Below, piece after piece: positions 1 through 7,980 of a stretch of DNA of 12,024 bases. The translations under genes were made by a program, and so were the position numbers. Position 1 is the stretch's first letter, and every line of letters starts with the position of its first letter. The notes under the pieces were generated by a model. It was not told the origin of the DNA. It searched no databases and saw nothing but the letters and a program-made list of their open reading frames with translations. Origin of the DNA: an uncultured Acidobacteriota bacterium (GTDB lineage: Bacteria > Acidobacteriota > Blastocatellia > RBC074); the NCBI GenBank assembly GCA_937967285.1, contig CALBSU010000024.1, positions 1 to 12,024 of the forward strand, read 5' to 3'.

Positions 1-842
1 TGAGCTATCATTTCGACCCGGTCGGCGAATCGGGGCGGGCGTTCTCGGGCTTATGGACGTATCGCAGGATCCTCGACCGGCGGAATTTCCTCACCGGCGC
101 GTTCGACGGCGATCTCTGCTTGGTCAACTGGCCGCAGACGGACTACCTGCCCGGCGATATCTGCAACCTCTCACTTGCCGGGCGGGAGACGCACATCCTG
201 CGGGCGCGGCAGCAGAGCCTTTCACTGATCTACTGGCTTCAGACGGAAGCTCCGCGCCCGGACGGTGGCACGGGATGGAAGGGGCTCAAACTGCGCGGAG
301 ACGTGACCGGCAGTCGTGAGGGCGATCTCGGCCTGGCGAAGATGCCATACATTCGCGAGTCGCGCCGGATTCGCGCTGAATTCACGATCACGGAAGAGCA
401 GGTTTCACAAGATCTGCGGCCCGGAATGACGCTGGCCGAATCCTGTCCGGACACGGTCGGTATCGGCTCCTACCGGATCGACCTGCACCCCTCGACGGGC
501 GGCGACAACTACATCGATGTCCCGTCGCTTCCCTTTCAGATCCCGCTCGGGGCTCTGATCCCTCAGCGGATGGAGAATCTGCTTCCCGCCTGCAAAAATA
601 TCGGAACCACTCACATCACCAACGGCTGCTATCGGCTGCATCCAGTCGAATGGAATATCGGCGAAGCGGCCGGGGCGCTGGCCGCATTCTGCCTCGATCG
701 CGGATGCTCGCCGCGACAGGTGCTGAAGACTGCCGGCCTGCTCGAGGATTATCAGAGGATGCTCGAGAGACGAGGAGTCGAACTGCACTGGCCTGACGAT
801 CTGAATCTCGAGGAAGGCGATCCTCACGCTCACGCCCGCTGA
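1..842 (+). CDS. FAD-dependent oxidoreductase, C-terminal part (5' end outside window)
   Basis: The reading frame is open from the window edge (first full codon at position 3) to a TGA at 840-842, giving about 279 residues with no start inside. The methionine at 120 is internal, because homologous-looking sequence (SYHFDPVGESGRAFSGLWTY) continues upstream of it. The C-terminal stretch IPLGALIPQRMENLLPACKNIG, then THITNGCYRLHPVEWNIGEAAGALAAFCL, is the typical end of the FAD_oxidored family (PF12831-like), where a glycine-rich segment closes the FAD site and a cluster of His and Asn residues lines it. The N-terminal Rossmann GxGxxG motif must lie left of the window. The substrate is unknown; relatives often sit beside polysaccharide-utilisation genes. 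The 3' end overlaps the convergent amidohydrolase by 13 nt. I am confident of the family and not of the function. Confidence 0.88.
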   Translation, partial: SYHFDPVGESGRAFSGLWTYRRILDRRNFLTGAFDGDLCLVNWPQTDYLPGDICNLSLAGRETHILRARQQSLSLIYWLQTEAPRPDGGTGWKGLKLRGDVTGSREGDLGLAKMPYIRESRRIRAEFTITEEQVSQDLRPGMTLAESCPDTVGIGSYRIDLHPSTGGDNYIDVPSLPFQIPLGALIPQRMENLLPACKNIGTTHITNGCYRLHPVEWNIGEAAGALAAFCLDRGCSPRQVLKTAGLLEDYQRMLERRGVELHWPDDLNLEEGDPHAHAR

Positions 843-1894
843 TTCGAGCCGGGTTTCAGGAATTTGAGCGCGTTCTCGCGGTAGACGTTCAGCAGGACCG
901 GATCGGGCAGATTCAGACCGTAGACCTTCCATCTCCCCTGCCTCGAGGCATGTGAAGGGTAGTCGAAATACTGGTCCGATGTTTCGAGGAATCTGAAATG
1001 GAGACGGTACATCTCATCGTCCGGAACCAGATCGGTCCCGAACAGGATCCGATCCGCCCACTTGAGGAAGAAATCGCGCGCGGTGTAGGGCTGCCGCCCG
1101 AGTTCGGCCACGCGGGCGCCGATATCGACGCTCAGATTCGAATGACTTTCGAGCAGACGGCCGACATAGTTCAGGTTTTCCGGTTTCTCGGCGACATGCG
1201 CGGCGATGAATGAAGTTTCCGGATGACGCGCGAAGACGGCATCGCGCTGGGCGAGCAGATCCGTCTTCGAGTAACTCGATCCGTGGAAGCTCCACTCCGG
1301 GTGGGCCGCCAGCTCCTCGTATCGTTCGTTGAAACGGTCGATCGGCAGGAAGAATGCGTCAGGATCGGCGATGTGGAACATGACGAAAACCCCGAGTCGC
1401 GCCGCCTCGTCGAAGACCGGCGCCAGCCTCTCGTCATCGACTCTGAGGAGTTCCCCGCTCCCGTCACGCAGGCTGGTCCCGAGATCCTTCCAGATCTTGA
1501 GTCCGATCGCTCCCTGATCCGCCATCACGCGAAGTCGTTCGACTGAACGATCGAAGAACCCCGGTTCGATCAGATCGGTCCAGTCCATCCAGCCGATCGC
1601 CGAGAACCTGCCCGTCGGATGTCCGGAGAATTTCCGTATCATCGCCAGCCCGTCATCGCCGACCTTCATCGTGATGTTGACGAGATGCTCGATCCCGCAC
1701 CTGTCCATCAGCGGCAGCAGATCCTCCGGCTCCATCGCATCCAGATGATTGTGGAAATCGATCGCCGGGAATCGCGACTTTTCGGGGAGATGCTCCGGAG
1801 TATCGAGCATCGTCCGCGGCTCGAAATCGCTGAGCCGCAGATCCACCTCGGCGCGCGCCGATACCATGGCCAGAAATTTATCCTGTTCGCTCAT
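830..1894 (-). CDS. Amidohydrolase-2 family metal-dependent hydrolase (possible sugar lactonase)
   Basis: This 354-residue protein has the hallmarks of the amidohydrolase superfamily TIM barrel (PF04909 type): DFHNH at residues 46-50 (metal site), K133 in GLKIWKDLG, H174 in MFHIADPD, H233 in IAAHVAE and D288 in FGTDL, all spaced as expected for one or two divalent metals. There is no signal peptide, so it should be cytoplasmic. Members include L-fuconolactonase and L-rhamnonolactonase, decarboxylases and other hydrolases. Given the rhamnose mutarotase and SDR in the same cluster, a sugar-lactonase role is plausible but unproven. It is the last gene of the minus-strand cluster, 175 nt after the symporter, with a palindromic repeat in the gap. 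The start has only a weak ribosome site; no better ATG precedes the conserved region. The 3' end overlaps the oxidoreductase gene tail-to-tail. Confidence 0.87.
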   Translation of the reverse strand: MSEQDKFLAMVSARAEVDLRLSDFEPRTMLDTPEHLPEKSRFPAIDFHNHLDAMEPEDLLPLMDRCGIEHLVNITMKVGDDGLAMIRKFSGHPTGRFSAIGWMDWTDLIEPGFFDRSVERLRVMADQGAIGLKIWKDLGTSLRDGSGELLRVDDERLAPVFDEAARLGVFVMFHIADPDAFFLPIDRFNERYEELAAHPEWSFHGSSYSKTDLLAQRDAVFARHPETSFIAAHVAEKPENLNYVGRLLESHSNLSVDIGARVAELGRQPYTARDFFLKWADRILFGTDLVPDDEMYRLHFRFLETSDQYFDYPSHASRQGRWKVYGLNLPDPVLLNVYRENALKFLKPGSNQRA

Positions 1895-1934
1895 CGAACA
1901 CCATTACTGCAGTGGAACAAATGGTTTTTGGATG

Positions 1935-2025
<91 letters not shown>

Positions 2026-2069
2026 AAAAATCCTAAGAAACTTTGTTTACCTAGTATTTGAGTCGCTGA

Positions 2070-3857
2070 TCACTTCGCGCCCGCAAGCGGGGCGCCCCTC
2101 AGAGTTCTCAGAATCATCCATCCCATTACGAGGGCGATCAGCGAAAGGATTATCCCGCGGAGATAGTTTCCGAAGATGATGTTTCCCACGCCGAACAGCG
2201 ACAGGTAGACGAGAAAGCAACCGAGCGCCCATTGAAGCCACTTCAGCCCCCAGCCCTCGGACGGCTCGACATCCGGCGCCAGCTTCGCGATCGGTCCCCA
2301 TCCGCCGCGGCTCGGCCGCGTCAGGCGATAGAAACTGAGGAGCGTCTGCTGATCCGTCGGACGGGTCAGGAAGGTGACGGCGATCCAGACCAGCGTGACA
2401 ACCGCGGTCGTAATGACCAGCGAATATGTCGAGAAGACCTGGGAATCGTAGCTGCTCGACGGATCGAGGCCGAAACCGGCGGGACCGACATAGAGCTGAA
2501 GCGTCAGCGAAACGACTGTCGCGGCGATCATCGCTGAGATCTCGGACCAGGCGTTGACGCGCCACCAGTACCAGCGAAGGATCAGCACCATTCCGGTTCC
2601 GGCGCCGATCGCGAGCAGATAGTCGAGAGCGTTGGTCACCTTGCCGAGCACCAGCGAAACGGCTCCGCTGAGGATCATGATGATCACCGAGGCAGCCCTC
2701 GATGCGAAAACGTAATGCTTTTCGGTCGCTCCGCGCTTGATGAACGGTCGATAGACGTCATTGACGATGTATGACGCCCCCCAGTTGAGCTGGGTCGCGA
2801 TCGTCGACATGTAGGCGGCGAGCATTCCCGCGACCAGAATTCCGCGCCAGCCGGACGGCAGCACCTCTGCGATCATCCGGACATAACCCGATTCCGGATC
2901 CGCCTTGACCGCGGCGTCGTTGGCAAAATAGATCAACGAGGCGATGGCGGTCAGAATCCACGGCCACGGCCTCAGCGTGTAGTGCATGATATTGAAGGAG
3001 AGGACGGCCAGCAGCGACGACTTTTCGTCCTTCGCCGCGAACATCCTCTGCGCGACGTAACCTCCGCCGCCGGGCTCGGCCCCCGGATACCACGCCGCCC
3101 ACCATTGCACCGCGAAGAAGACGCAGAGGGTCACGAAAGGAAGATATGTCGATGACGGGTCGGCCCAGAAACTGAGAAAACCTTCCGGATTACGGCCGGT
3201 CTGCGAAAGGCCCGCGGGTATCGCTCCGACTCCGCCCACGGCGTCAACCGAATAGATCGCCAGCACGATCGAACCGAGCATCGCCAGGAAGAACTGAAAG
3301 AAGTCCGTCCACAGAACGCCCAGAAAACCGCCGAGCGTCGAATAGAGCCCTGTCACGGCGAAACAGATCAGGACCGCCGTCCATTCGTTGATGTCGAGCA
3401 TGGTCTTGAGGATCTTGACCATCGCGAGCGTGACCGATCCCGCGACCAGCGCGTTGATCGGCAGACCGAGATAGAGCGCACGGAAGACGCGCAGAAAGCT
3501 GGCCGCTCCGCCCGAATAACGGATACTCGCGAACTCGACATCGGTCATGACGTTCGCCCGCCGCCAGAGCTTGGCGAAGAAGAAGACCGTCATCATTCCC
3601 GACAGGACGAACGCCCACCAGACCCAGTTCCCGGCAATGCCTCCGCGCGCGGTGATACCTGTCACCAGCAGCGGAGTGTCAGACGAAAAGGTCGTGGCGA
3701 CGATCGAAACGCCCGCCAGCCACCACGGCAACGTGCGTCCGGCCAGAAAGTACTCATCCGTGCTGCGGCTGGCGCGTCGCGTGAAATAGAGTCCGATCGA
3801 CAGGCTGATCAGAAAGTAGACGGCGATGATCGCCCAGTCCAGGGCAACGAGTTTCAT
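2070..3857 (-). CDS. Sodium:solute symporter (SSS family)
   Basis: This 595-residue, strongly hydrophobic protein has about 13-14 predicted membrane helices and is slightly longer than the family average. SSS signatures are clear: TDEYFLAGR at residues 33-41 after the first helix, SSDTPLLVTG at 58-67 in the second, LYSTLGGFLGVLWTDFFQF at 171-189, and MSTIATQLNWGASYIVNDVY at 350-369, which corresponds to the helix contributing the sodium-2 site Ser/Thr residues. It should import a sugar or related solute with sodium across the inner membrane. The charged linker ADPSSTYL (232-239) and the Trp- and Gly-rich segment at 252-267 lie in loops. A good ribosome site (GGGAGA) precedes the ATG. The gene follows the sulfatase by 69 nt in the same direction, so it probably imports the desulfated product. 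The exact substrate cannot be read from the sequence. Confidence 0.94.
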   Translation of the reverse strand: MKLVALDWAIIAVYFLISLSIGLYFTRRASRSTDEYFLAGRTLPWWLAGVSIVATTFSSDTPLLVTGITARGGIAGNWVWWAFVLSGMMTVFFFAKLWRRANVMTDVEFASIRYSGGAASFLRVFRALYLGLPINALVAGSVTLAMVKILKTMLDINEWTAVLICFAVTGLYSTLGGFLGVLWTDFFQFFLAMLGSIVLAIYSVDAVGGVGAIPAGLSQTGRNPEGFLSFWADPSSTYLPFVTLCVFFAVQWWAAWYPGAEPGGGGYVAQRMFAAKDEKSSLLAVLSFNIMHYTLRPWPWILTAIASLIYFANDAAVKADPESGYVRMIAEVLPSGWRGILVAGMLAAYMSTIATQLNWGASYIVNDVYRPFIKRGATEKHYVFASRAASVIIMILSGAVSLVLGKVTNALDYLLAIGAGTGMVLILRWYWWRVNAWSEISAMIAATVVSLTLQLYVGPAGFGLDPSSSYDSQVFSTYSLVITTAVVTLVWIAVTFLTRPTDQQTLLSFYRLTRPSRGGWGPIAKLAPDVEPSEGWGLKWLQWALGCFLVYLSLFGVGNIIFGNYLRGIILSLIALVMGWMILRTLRGAPLAGAK

Positions 3858-3926
3858 TATCTGTCTCCCGTGTCGTGTGTTTGAACCGCGATGATGGTCG
3901 AGGGGCTCGATCTCGGTGCCGGCCCG

Positions 3927-5600
3927 TCATTCGATCGTTCTTCTCACTTCCTGGCTGTCGAGGAACCCGAACCTGCAGGCCTTGAACCGGACAACCGCCG
4001 GCCCGGCGATCTCGACCGGAGAGGAATAGAGCTTCCACTTCGGATTGTCCCCCGCGTCCGTCGTCCAGGCGATCGAGGCGCCAAGAGTCGATGAAGCAGC
4101 CTCCAGACGAACGCGGCTTCCGGCAATCGATGACTGCCTGATCGACGGAGCCTCAACCGCAACCCAGACGCCGCCCGGCCGCATCCGCTCCCGCAGTTCG
4201 GCTTCCGGCACCAGGCCGAGATCCTTCGTCTCCTTCATAAATCGATCCAGCTCGGCGCGCATTCGGAGCAGGTCGCTCCGATACTCCGACAAACCGGCCA
4301 GATTCCTCACTTCGTGCGGATCCCGTGTTGTATCGTAGAGCTCCTCGGGCGGCTTCTCCGGCCTGAAGAAGAGCAGTTGAATGTCGTTCAGCGCCTTGCC
4401 GTAACCGGGGCCGAGCGCGTTCATGTGATCCTTGTAAGTCCGCCGCATCTCCATCATCGTCGGCATCTCTTCGCAGTATGCGATGTGTTGAGCATACGGC
4501 CGGCCGGGGAAGAAGTTGCGGATGTATTTGAAGCGCTTGTCCCTGACGGCGCGCATCATATCGTAGGCTTCGTCCATTCGATCGCGGTGGGCGTAGACGT
4601 AACGGCGCGCAGGCTTCTTCTGATCACCGAGGAACGCCTGGGACTGCATGTGCGACGGAATCGGAACGCCGGCCAGCGAAAGGACTGTCGGCCCGAGGTC
4701 GATCAGGCTGACCGGATCGTCGCTCACGCTCCCGGGAGCGATCTTTCCGGGCCACCTGACGATCAGCGGCACCCTGATGCCTGAATCGTAGACCCACCGC
4801 TTGCCCCGCGGGAGCCCTCGCCCGTGATCGCCCCAGAAGAAGACGATCGTATTCTCGGCCAGACCGTCCTCCTCGAGCTGCTTCAGAACATCGGCCACCT
4901 GATAATCGAGAGCGCTGATCAGATCGTAGTAACGGGCCCAGTCCTTCCGGACCAGCGGAGTGTCGGGATAGTACGGAGGTATCTGCGCCTTCGCCGGATC
5001 GTGCCGCTGCTCCGGGCGCAACCTCGCGGCATTCCGGACAAACTGCGCGTCTTCGGCCCTGATCTGGCTCTCATGCGTGACGGTGAAATTAATGACCGAA
5101 AAAAATGGTTGATTCCTGTCGGGCCGGTTCCGCCAGTGGGCCTTGTTTCCGGTCTCGTCCCAGACCGTATCCGGCGGACGGTTGGACGGGGGCGCCTCGA
5201 AGTTGTAATCGGTCTTCGAGTTGTTCGTGACGTAGTATCCTGCCGCGCGCAGGTATTCGGTGAAGGCCCTGACGCCCGGCGGCGGGACGGCCTTCGATCG
5301 CATGTGCATCGATCCGATGCTGGTCGGATACATTCCGGTGATGATTCCCGAGCGGCTGGGAGCGCAGACCGGCGCCGATGAAAAAGCCTTGTCGTAACGG
5401 ACTCCCTGCGAGGCGAGGCGATCGATATTCGGAGTCGCCGCGTACTGATCGCCGTAACAGCCGAGATCCGGGCTGATGTCCTCAGCCGAAATCCACAGGA
5501 TGTTCGGTCTCGACTGTGCGGCCGGACCGATTCCCGCGGCTCCCGGAACGGCGCAAACCGCGGCAAACAAAAGCAGAATGGAAATGAAGTAACGCATCAT
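3927..5600 (-). CDS. Exported type I sulfatase with C-terminal chitobiase/hexosaminidase-like domain
   Basis: This 557-residue arylsulfatase-superfamily enzyme hydrolyses sulfate esters, probably on a sulfated glycan. The formylglycine motif is CAPSRSGIITG at residues 79-89, with Cys79 the residue to be converted by a formylglycine-generating enzyme not encoded here. Metal and active-site residues include E40-D41, D258-H259 (WGDHGRG) and K267 in RGKRWVYDSGIRVPLI. The N-terminus has a signal peptide (hydrophobic core ISILLLFAAVCAV, Ala-rich cleavage region near 22-29), so it acts in the periplasm or outside. Residues about 480-557 (SIRQSSIAGSRVRLEA, WTTDAGDNP, VVRFKACRFGFLDSQEV) resemble the small chitobiase/hexosaminidase C-terminal beta domain, possibly for substrate contact. 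A GAGGA ribosome site overlaps the stop of the mutarotase gene. The start could be either of two tandem ATGs (5600 or 5597). Confidence 0.95.
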   Translation of the reverse strand: MMRYFISILLLFAAVCAVPGAAGIGPAAQSRPNILWISAEDISPDLGCYGDQYAATPNIDRLASQGVRYDKAFSSAPVCAPSRSGIITGMYPTSIGSMHMRSKAVPPPGVRAFTEYLRAAGYYVTNNSKTDYNFEAPPSNRPPDTVWDETGNKAHWRNRPDRNQPFFSVINFTVTHESQIRAEDAQFVRNAARLRPEQRHDPAKAQIPPYYPDTPLVRKDWARYYDLISALDYQVADVLKQLEEDGLAENTIVFFWGDHGRGLPRGKRWVYDSGIRVPLIVRWPGKIAPGSVSDDPVSLIDLGPTVLSLAGVPIPSHMQSQAFLGDQKKPARRYVYAHRDRMDEAYDMMRAVRDKRFKYIRNFFPGRPYAQHIAYCEEMPTMMEMRRTYKDHMNALGPGYGKALNDIQLLFFRPEKPPEELYDTTRDPHEVRNLAGLSEYRSDLLRMRAELDRFMKETKDLGLVPEAELRERMRPGGVWVAVEAPSIRQSSIAGSRVRLEAASSTLGASIAWTTDAGDNPKWKLYSSPVEIAGPAVVRFKACRFGFLDSQEVRRTIE

Positions 5601-5615
5601 TACTGGGCTTAATCC

Positions 5616-5930
5616 TCAATCGATGTGAAACACTTCGACCAGACCGGTCGATTGCGGGCTGTCGTCCGGATTGGTCAGCATGAGAGGTTTCATATAGGCC
5701 CACCATCTCCGGCAGACCTCGGTTTGGGCAATGCTCTGCCACAACTCCTCGGACTCTGTCTCTGCATAGGCGAAGAGCCTGTCCGATTCCCTGTCGTGAA
5801 AGATCGAATAATTTCTCACTCCGTGAGATGTCAGCGTCGCCTGCAGTTCGGGCCAGATCGGATCGTGACGGCGTCTGTACTCATCGGCCTGACCTGGGAG
5901 CAACTGCATGACGAATGCCTTACGTATCAT
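5616..5930 (-). CDS. rhaM: L-rhamnose mutarotase
   Basis: The protein interconverts the alpha and beta anomers of L-rhamnose in the cytoplasm and belongs to the RhaM/RhaU family (PF05336), dimeric ferredoxin-like folds of about 104 residues. From the second ATG it is exactly 104 residues and begins MIRKAFVMQ as in the E. coli enzyme. The family landmarks are all present: Y18 and H22 in EYRRRHDPIWPEL, the paired Trp in CRRWWAYM (residues 76-77), and the ending SPQSTGLVEVF. An alternative start 9 nt upstream (5939) adds MNE; I prefer 5930 because of the family length and a GGA about 8 nt before it, whereas 5939 has no ribosome site. It lies 15 nt before the sulfatase and about 20 nt after the DUF1080-like gene. 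It is the best evidence that the cluster handles L-rhamnose, although the fold also occurs in mutarotases for related sugars. Confidence 0.93.
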   Translation of the reverse strand: MIRKAFVMQLLPGQADEYRRRHDPIWPELQATLTSHGVRNYSIFHDRESDRLFAYAETESEELWQSIAQTEVCRRWWAYMKPLMLTNPDDSPQSTGLVEVFHID

Positions 5931-5949
5931 CTCGTTCATCCGCGCAGCA

Positions 5950-6582
5950 TCAGATTCTGATCTGCTTTCTGATCTCGACGCACTTGAGATTGGTGAAGTA
6001 GCAGGTTGAGCCCTGCCCGAGCCAGAGCCCTATGGATCCGCCCGGAGGTTCCGGACGGTAGTCGGACACGCGCAGACAGGGGATATTGTGATCGTTGATG
6101 ATGACCGCGATCCTGTCTTTCTGGATGACGATCTTGAGCCTCACCCAGTCGAGATCGACACCGTTCAGTTCGGCAACAACCTGACGCTCGGACGCGCCTG
6201 ACAGCGCTGAAACGAATTCGACGGTCCACGATCCGGATCGCTGCGATGAAAATCTGATCAGATCGAAGCGTTCTCTATCCCTGACATCCAGCGCGATACC
6301 CAATGAACCGGCGCCGGAGGCCCAGTCGATGCGGATCTCGCCTTCGGCGAACTGCAGATCTTCCAACCAGGCCAGACCGTCACGATCGGCGCACTCGAGC
6401 AGTACGGCCCGCTCGCCGCGATGCTCAGAGACCTCAGCGCGCAGGCCGCTCACCCGCCATCTTCCGTCTGAAGGAATGCCGGCGGGATCGAGCTCTCTCT
6501 CGATCTTTCGCATTCCGCTGACGCCGACGCCGAGAAAGAAGAGCGATGACGCCTCGTCGAGCAGTTGCCTGAAAAATCTCAT
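5950..6582 (-). CDS. DUF1080-like (concanavalin-fold) protein, probable glycan-binding or 3-keto-glycoside hydrolase-like
   Basis: This 210-residue protein is rich in beta strands. The pattern FAEGEIRIDW at 78-87, WVRLKIVIQKDRIAVIIND at 146-164 and GGSIGLWLGQGSTCYF at 181-196, followed by TNLKC, matches the jelly-roll domain of the DUF1080/3-keto-disaccharide hydrolase and LamG-like families. The start overlaps the SDR stop by one base (TGATG), which implies translational coupling. Residues 8-24 are fairly hydrophobic (LDEASSLFFLGVGVSG) but lack a positively charged start plus clear cleavage site, so export is doubtful; a later Met at residue 24 is an alternative start. Most DUF1080 proteins are exported, so a cytoplasmic member inside a sugar cluster is unusual. 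Catalytic residues cannot be assigned, and the protein may only bind a saccharide. Confidence 0.72.
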   Translation of the reverse strand: MRFFRQLLDEASSLFFLGVGVSGMRKIERELDPAGIPSDGRWRVSGLRAEVSEHRGERAVLLECADRDGLAWLEDLQFAEGEIRIDWASGAGSLGIALDVRDRERFDLIRFSSQRSGSWTVEFVSALSGASERQVVAELNGVDLDWVRLKIVIQKDRIAVIINDHNIPCLRVSDYRPEPPGGSIGLWLGQGSTCYFTNLKCVEIRKQIRI

Positions 6583-7328
6583 CAGTACGTAGCTCTTCCG
6601 CCCGTCATGTCGAAGGTGAATCCGGTCGTGAAGCTGGTTCCGGGCGAGACGATGAAAGTCGCCATGTGTGCGATCTCATCGAGCGTGCCGCAGCGCTTCA
6701 TCGGGATCTTGTCGGTCATGTATTTGACCTGCGACTCGGGCATGGCCTCGACCATCGCCGTGCGGATGACGGCCGGCGCAAGAGCGTTGACCGTTATCCC
6801 CGTCTCGGCGTACTCCTTGCCCTGAACCTTCGTCATTCCGATTACTGCCGCTTTGGATGCCGAATAAGCCAGCATTCCGGCATTTCCTTCCTTGCCGGCA
6901 ATCGAAGCTATATGCAGGATCCGTCCGTAATCCCTCTCGAGCATGTGAGGAAGAACCGCGCGCGCCGTGTTGAAACACCCGTTGACATTGACGTCGAAGA
7001 CGAATCTGAAATCGTCCGGATCGACTTCGTGCGACCTGATCCCCGTCGCGCCCGTCACGCCCGCGCTGTTGACCAGAACGTCGATCCTTCCGTATGCCTC
7101 GACGACCTGCCGCACCATCCGCTCGACGTCGTGGAGGCTGGTGACGTCACAGGCAATTCCGACGGCTCGCTCGCCCAGACCGCCGGCTGCCTTATCGAGC
7201 GCCTCTCCGCCCCGGTCGATCAGCGCAACGGTCGCGCCGAGTCCATGAAGTTTCGTCGAGATGGCCAGCCCGAGACCTGAAGCAGCCCCGGTCACAATCG
7301 CTACCTGTTGATTGAAATTATCGCTCAT
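6582..7328 (-). CDS. SDR-family NAD(P)-dependent dehydrogenase (possible sugar or sugar-acid dehydrogenase)
   Basis: This 248-residue classical short-chain dehydrogenase shows TGAASGLG at residues 13-20 (dinucleotide loop), D38 at the end of the second strand (favours NAD over NADP), NSAG at 87-90, N114, S142 in IASIAGKEG, and Y155-SAS-K159 (YxxxK). After that come NALAPAVIRTAMVE and a C-terminal FDMTGGRATY. The family size is normal. It resembles the dehydrogenases annotated as 3-oxoacyl reductases or as L-fucose, L-rhamnose or 2-keto-3-deoxy-sugar-acid dehydrogenases. In this cluster I favour a deoxysugar or sugar-acid substrate in a non-phosphorylating pathway, by context only. It is the first gene of the minus-strand cluster, about 45 nt after the predicted promoter start, and it has no clear ribosome site. 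No other in-frame Met precedes the nucleotide-binding motif. Confidence 0.92.
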   Translation of the reverse strand: MSDNFNQQVAIVTGAASGLGLAISTKLHGLGATVALIDRGGEALDKAAGGLGERAVGIACDVTSLHDVERMVRQVVEAYGRIDVLVNSAGVTGATGIRSHEVDPDDFRFVFDVNVNGCFNTARAVLPHMLERDYGRILHIASIAGKEGNAGMLAYSASKAAVIGMTKVQGKEYAETGITVNALAPAVIRTAMVEAMPESQVKYMTDKIPMKRCGTLDEIAHMATFIVSPGTSFTTGFTFDMTGGRATY

Positions 7329-7379
7329 ATTCTGTTGAAATGTTTTGCGTCTGTTTTTTTCAGGTGATGATTCGCCGTC

Positions 7380-7408
7380 ACTATAGATAGATTCACCGGA
7401 GATGTAAA
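7380..7408 (-). promoter_or_regulatory. Sigma70-type promoter for the minus-strand sugar cluster
   Basis: Read on the minus strand, TTTACA (7408-7403) is followed after exactly 17 nt by TATAGT (7385-7380), both close to consensus. Transcription would start near 7373 and leave a leader of about 45 nt before the SDR ATG at 7328. No equally good promoter was seen further down the cluster. No operator was recognised. Confidence 0.7.
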
Positions 7409-7435
7409 GATTTCAGGGCTTCAGCGGGCCTGCCC

Positions 7436-7440
7436 GGGAG
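7436..7440 (+). promoter_or_regulatory. Ribosome binding site that supports a GTG start
   Basis: GGGAG stands 7 nt before the GTG at 7448. This favours GTG over the ATG at 7463, which has no comparable site. The site is next to a short inverted repeat, CGGGC (7425-7429) and GCCCG (7432-7436), which could partly occlude it. Confidence 0.6.
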
Positions 7441-7447
7441 ATTCACA

Positions 7448-7960
7448 GTGAGTTCGAAGACCATGCTCGAAACTGAACGACTGATTCTGCGCGAAATGAA
7501 CGCGAGCGATGAAGACGACATCGCCGGGATCATCTGCGATTCAGAAACGATGCGCTACTTCCCTTCGCCGTTCGGACGGAGCGACGTGCTGCCATGGATC
7601 GAGAGAAACCTCGAGCGCTACCGGACAGCCGGCTGCGGACTCTGGGCGGTGGTACTCAAATCGACAGGAGAAGTCGTCGGCGACTGCGGGCTGGTCTGGC
7701 AGGATGTCGACGGCGACCGGGAACTTGAATGCGCGTACCACTTCAACCGGACGCATTGGGGAAACGGCTATGCGACCGAGGCGGCACGTGCATGCATCGA
7801 ATATGGCTTCGATAAGCTCGGGAGAAAGCGAATCATCTCCCTGATCCGCCCCGAAAACATGCCGTCCGCGCGAGTTGCGGTCAGAAACGGCCTGCGCGTC
7901 GAGAAACAGACCATCCGCGCCGGCCTGTTGCATAATGTCTATGTGATTGAACGCAACTGA
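7448..7960 (+). CDS. GNAT-family N-acetyltransferase (RimJ/RimL-like)
   Basis: This 170-residue protein should transfer an acetyl group from acetyl-CoA to an amine of a protein, peptide or small molecule. It fits the acetyltransf_3 subgroup: LETERLILREM at residues 7-17, a central VVGDCGLVW (77-84), the acetyl-CoA-binding motif HWGNGYATEAA at 103-113, and the ending RPENMPSARVAVRNGLRVEK at 134-153. The substrate cannot be told. The GTG start is chosen for its ribosome site; an ATG start at 7463 would shorten it by 5 residues without touching the domain. It is divergent from the sugar cluster (119 nt gap) and convergent with the kinase, whose stop is 20 nt away with no visible terminator. No plus-strand promoter of good quality was found, and it appears to be a standalone gene. 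Confidence 0.92.
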   Translation: MSSKTMLETERLILREMNASDEDDIAGIICDSETMRYFPSPFGRSDVLPWIERNLERYRTAGCGLWAVVLKSTGEVVGDCGLVWQDVDGDRELECAYHFNRTHWGNGYATEAARACIEYGFDKLGRKRIISLIRPENMPSARVAVRNGLRVEKQTIRAGLLHNVYVIERN

Positions 7961-7980
7961 AACGCCCGTCGATCTTCAAA

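Noticed and set aside
3898..3910. TCGAG-GGG-CTCGA hairpin between sulfatase and symporter
   Set aside because: The stem is only 5 bp with no T-run; it is too short to claim a function.
4824..5381. Plus-strand open frame of 185 codons opposite the sulfatase
   Set aside because: The opposite strand has the full sulfatase motif set. This frame is low-complexity Arg/Val/Leu and has no recognisable domain.
7961..7980. Terminator between the convergent acetyltransferase and kinase genes
   Set aside because: The 20-nt gap has no inverted repeat or T-run.
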